Program-made: the position numbers and the translations under genes | Notes under the pieces: generated by a model | Told to the model about the DNA's origin: nothing | The model's input: only the letters and a program-made list of their open reading frames with translations | Database searches by the model: none | Source of the DNA: Myxococcota bacterium | GTDB lineage: Bacteria > Myxococcota > UBA727 > JABDBI01 | Assembly (NCBI GenBank): GCA_040387835.1 | Contig: JAZKCZ010000004.1 | Span: 62,001-126,000, forward strand | DNA length: 64,000 nt | Reading direction: 5' to 3' | Shown: positions 61,409-64,000 of the stretch, piece by piece | Position numbering within the stretch: the stretch's first letter is position 1 | Layout: the number at the start of each line of letters is the position of its first letter

Positions 61409-63757
61409 ATGAAATGCTTGGTTAAGCTTGGTCTGATTTTGACGTTTGCATGGGCTGTGGTTGCCGAGGAAGTCGTTAAGCTTCTGCCGCACCAGGAAAC
61501 TGCGATTAATTACCTGCTGAATCATCCAGAGCAAAAAGGCCTGTTGATTAACCATTATATGGGCACTGGTAAGACTTTTCTAGCAATTGGATTTGCCGAG
61601 AAGTTTCCGGATACGCCAGTGATCGTGTTGGCGCCTAGATTCATCGAAGGGCATTGGCTCCAGCAGATGAAGCAGTTTGGCATAGGCCAAACCAGCCGTT
61701 TCGAATTCGTTTCGTATCAAGATGCACCTGAAAAGCTTAAACATCGAGACCTTTCTGGTACCATCGTCATTTTGGATGAAGCCCATAATTTGGTTCGCTT
61801 TATCAAATCGCCTAATCTGGAGCAAAATAAGCGTTACAGTAGTTTTTATCTGAAGTTGCAGGGCGCCAAGCGTATTTTGGCGCTGACCGGTACGCCGATT
61901 TATAACAACGAATTTGATCTGGCTGTCTTGGTCAACCTAGTCTCGGGCAGTGAGCTCTTCCCATATAACGAAGAAAATTTCCGAGAAATCTACACCGAGG
62001 TCATTCCCAATCGTTCGTTTTGGAGAGGCTATTTCACTGAAAGTATGATCGTTCGAAACTCCGGCCCCATGGCAGTGGCTGTGGCGGCGGGTGCTTTATC
62101 GCCCATTGCGATTGTGCCGGTCTTAGCGCTCAGTATGATTAGCTTTCCGGTGATTAATAATGCTTTGTTGCCAGTACAGAAATTTCCGCTCCGTCAGTTA
62201 AACGCTGAACGCCTTCAGCATATTAGTGAACGGTATATCTCCTATTACGAGATCCCTAAGGTTAGTCAGAGTGATTTTCCAGGTCAGACCCGGCATGAAA
62301 TGCAGGTAGATTACGACGCAGACCAGTTTGAGTTTTTTCTGAATTTCGCCGAAATGAGCTTAAACGAAAATAAATTATATCTGCTCATGCGGGAAGAATC
62401 GCCTGACATCGATTTGGAATACATAAGGCTCAACAGCTCGATTCTGCAGCAACATCTCCGACGGGCGCCTGGAGCAGGGCGAGATATTGGCAATCTGGGG
62501 GATGCTCCGCCCAAGTTTCAGCGCGTATTGAAAGCAATGACCGATAAGGGCCTGCAAAAAACGGTTATCTATTCGAACTATTTTGAAAACGGCGTCAAGA
62601 TATTTGCAGATTACTTGGAAAAAAACGGGCTGGGGGGCAAATATGCGATTTTATTACCCAGTGCCAATGCAGCCGAACAATCTCGCTTAGTTGCCGAGTA
62701 TAATTCAGGTGCCGTACCGATTTTATTGCTACATCCTGAAATCACCGAAGGTATTTCTTTGAGAGGCACGCGCCAGTTTCATGTGCTTGAGCCCGTGCTT
62801 AACTCAACGATATTGGAGCAAGTTATTGGTAGAGCGGTTAGGTATCGGTCCCATTTGGCCCTGCCAGAAGCTGAGCGTCATGTAGACATCTATTTATGGC
62901 AATCTGTTTTGGGAAGTTTCAATCTCAAAAATTTTGAATTGAAAAAAGCGAATTGGTTGGCCAAGTATCGAGAGCTGAGTGATTGGGCTGACTTTGGTCG
63001 CGGCATCACTCAGATTGATAAAAACTATGACTTTAAGCTCTACTCGCCTGATGAATACGCCTATATGCGGCTCGGGGATTTGAACCAGAATATTCAGATT
63101 TTGAAAGATGTCTTAAAAGAGCATGCCATCGAATCGAACAGACTAACCATTGATGAAAAAACCTATAAACCTTCCAGGGCATTGCCATATCCAACCACTA
63201 ACTTAACGGCTGGGTATTTCTTCACACCAAAAATCCAGTGGTTGGGCAAAAGCGAGCTGCAATCTTTGCCTGAGATGAGGTCCGATGTTTCATTTCGTAT
63301 TGGCATAGAGGTGCCTCTGTATCGATATTTGAATGCTGGCGCTCACGTATCTTATATCGGTTATCAGTTTTACAACCAGGATGCGAAAATGCTGGTGTTG
63401 GGAACGGCGCTGGACATGAAGGCCCAGTATCCCCTCGAATTTGGCCGACAAAGAATTGCGCCATATTTAACAGGTTCATTGGGAATTGTGGGTGTCGTGG
63501 ATATCAATGTCTTAAGGCCGTATTCGAAAACAGCGACCGGTAAAGAAATAGGCTATCTGGGCATGGGAGCTTCATCACAGCTGATGTCAGGTCTTGAATA
63601 TTATCCAGTGCCTCTTATCGGCATTTTTGCGGAGGGCGGCATTCATGCGATGATTGCTACCCACCGCGTCACTGAAAATTCCGAAGCCACTTGGGAGATG
63701 GACTCATACTTCTTGCATGCGTGGCAGATTCAGTTTGGCCTTAAACTTGGATTTTAA
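61409..63757 (+). CDS. Signal-peptide superfamily 2 helicase fused to an outer-membrane beta-barrel
   Basis: This 782-residue protein combines parts I have not seen together. An N-terminal signal peptide (MKCLVKLGLILTFAWAVVAE) runs straight into a DEAD/SNF2-type helicase core: motif I MGTGKT (51-56), motif II LDEAHN (122-127), motif III ALTGTP (158-163), then a hydrophobic, membrane-like stretch (219-249), and in the second lobe ITEGISLRG (445-453, motif V) and QVIGRAVRYRSH (471-482, motif VI). The arrangement recalls virus-type D6/NPH-I helicases. Residues from about 598 to 782 look like an outer-membrane barrel: alternating strands, Gly/aromatic-rich, ending FGLKLGF with a terminal Phe. It starts 13 bases after ftsW. 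Frame and codon use are continuous, so a sequencing fusion is unlikely. Confidence 0.82.
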   Translation: MKCLVKLGLILTFAWAVVAEEVVKLLPHQETAINYLLNHPEQKGLLINHYMGTGKTFLAIGFAEKFPDTPVIVLAPRFIEGHWLQQMKQFGIGQTSRFEFVSYQDAPEKLKHRDLSGTIVILDEAHNLVRFIKSPNLEQNKRYSSFYLKLQGAKRILALTGTPIYNNEFDLAVLVNLVSGSELFPYNEENFREIYTEVIPNRSFWRGYFTESMIVRNSGPMAVAVAAGALSPIAIVPVLALSMISFPVINNALLPVQKFPLRQLNAERLQHISERYISYYEIPKVSQSDFPGQTRHEMQVDYDADQFEFFLNFAEMSLNENKLYLLMREESPDIDLEYIRLNSSILQQHLRRAPGAGRDIGNLGDAPPKFQRVLKAMTDKGLQKTVIYSNYFENGVKIFADYLEKNGLGGKYAILLPSANAAEQSRLVAEYNSGAVPILLLHPEITEGISLRGTRQFHVLEPVLNSTILEQVIGRAVRYRSHLALPEAERHVDIYLWQSVLGSFNLKNFELKKANWLAKYRELSDWADFGRGITQIDKNYDFKLYSPDEYAYMRLGDLNQNIQILKDVLKEHAIESNRLTIDEKTYKPSRALPYPTTNLTAGYFFTPKIQWLGKSELQSLPEMRSDVSFRIGIEVPLYRYLNAGAHVSYIGYQFYNQDAKMLVLGTALDMKAQYPLEFGRQRIAPYLTGSLGIVGVVDINVLRPYSKTATGKEIGYLGMGASSQLMSGLEYYPVPLIGIFAEGGIHAMIATHRVTENSEATWEMDSYFLHAWQIQFGLKLGF

Positions 63758-64000
63758 CCAGCTACCTGCGGTAGGTACGCTGAGCCCGATAGCAGCGGAT
63801 ACGTCTAGCGGCACTCCGAACCATGCGCATACAGCTGTTACCGCGCCCATGGCAATGGTCGTTCCATATTTCAAAATCACTGCTGTAGCAGCTGCTGCAA
63901 AAGTGATTTTTGCTAACACTGGCAGCGCGACGAGCAAGGCGGCTTTGATTTGAGCAACAGTCATCCCGCCGCCTAAATTACTGCCGAGTCCGCCGGCTGT
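63704..64000 (-). CDS. Small hydrophobic protein, 5' end beyond the window
   Basis: This minus-strand frame is open to the window edge. From an ATG at 63964 it would encode 86 residues, but the frame continues upstream as a Gly-rich stretch (GGLGSNLGGG), so the true start is probably outside. Two hydrophobic segments are seen (ALLVALPVLAKITFAAAATAVIL and TIAMGAVTAVCAWFG), then a basic tail (WLKSKFKAKLNLPR). Its 3' end overlaps the helicase-barrel gene in antisense by 54 bases. I do not recognise it; the Gly-Gly leader-like sequence followed by a cationic hydrophobic segment recalls bacteriocin-type peptides, but this is weak. Confidence 0.5.
   Translation of the reverse strand, partial: TAGGLGSNLGGGMTVAQIKAALLVALPVLAKITFAAAATAVILKYGTTIAMGAVTAVCAWFGVPLDVSAAIGLSVPTAGSWLKSKFKAKLNLPRMQEV

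Noticed and set aside
61409-63757. Possibility that the helicase and barrel are two genes joined by a frameshift error
   Set aside because: The frame is continuous with no internal start signal or duplicated boundary near 63150-63230; the simplest reading is a true fusion, though assembly should be confirmed.
1-64000. CRISPR array, prophage or integrase-bearing island
   Set aside because: No regularly spaced direct repeats, phage structural genes or integrase were seen.

Overview
The window comes from a Gram-negative bacterium of deltaproteobacterial grade (Myxococcota or Bdellovibrionota-like; I cannot place it more closely). The reasons are TolC-type outer-membrane channels, lipoproteins with lipoboxes, two-subunit glycyl-tRNA synthetase, a fused nuoCD, CcsA/CcsB (system II) cytochrome c maturation, a DUF507 protein and an MlaE permease. 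Coding density is very high. No stretch over 300 bases lacks a gene, and many neighbours overlap by 4 to 26 bases.

Layout. 1-4.3 kb: envelope protease cluster (subtilase, trypsin-like lipoprotein, M48-like metalloprotease) and an SPFH/Band 7 protein. 4.3-9.2 kb (minus): an unknown gene, rpsF, rplI, then aldehyde dehydrogenase and GMC oxidoreductase. 9.2-13.8 kb: acyl-CoA synthetase, amino-acid permease, PhoD-type phosphatase. 13.8-19.5 kb (minus): complete six-gene ABC export operon (TolC, adaptor, two ATPases, two permeases). 19.6-22.1 kb: nuoA, nuoB, nuoCD only. 22.1-30.3 kb (minus): glyQS followed by a CzcCBA-type metal efflux set. 30.3-34 kb: SpoIID-like protein, a degenerate second subtilase and a LOV-domain histidine kinase. 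34-38.2 kb (minus): HEAT-like protein, aspartate kinase, lipid kinase, lipoprotein, MlaE. 38.2 kb: tRNA-Gln. 38.9-46.2 kb: DUF507, FAD oxidoreductase, Ogt, RecJ, ComM, a secreted unknown and citrate synthase. 46.2-53.4 kb: accessory stretch with a DUF4143 ATPase, a phosphodiester glycosidase, a kinase/EF-hand/glycosyltransferase lipoprotein, hisS, a secreted tandem U-box protein and a secreted nuclease. 53.4-58 kb (minus): a SerA-like dehydrogenase, a shrunken GH3 protein, EngB, CcsA, CcsB. 58-61.4 kb: mraY, murD, ftsW. 61.4-64 kb: a helicase with a signal peptide and a C-terminal beta-barrel, then the edge of a small hydrophobic protein.

The most unusual content is a set of extracytoplasmic, eukaryote- or virus-like proteins: the helicase-barrel fusion (61409-63757), the kinase/EF-hand/GT34-like lipoprotein (48492-50339) beside a NAGPA-like glycosidase, and the tandem U-box protein (51616-52590). 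Several of these would need ATP or ubiquitin machinery outside the cytoplasm, which fits a host-associated or predatory life; that is inference. A second theme is promoter geometry: at least nine genes have a -10 hexamer ending only 5 to 7 bases before the start codon, so their mRNAs are probably leaderless, whereas operon-internal genes often carry Shine-Dalgarno sites. A third is a GGATCCCG-type palindromic repeat, one compound copy of which sits in frame inside the aldehyde dehydrogenase gene.
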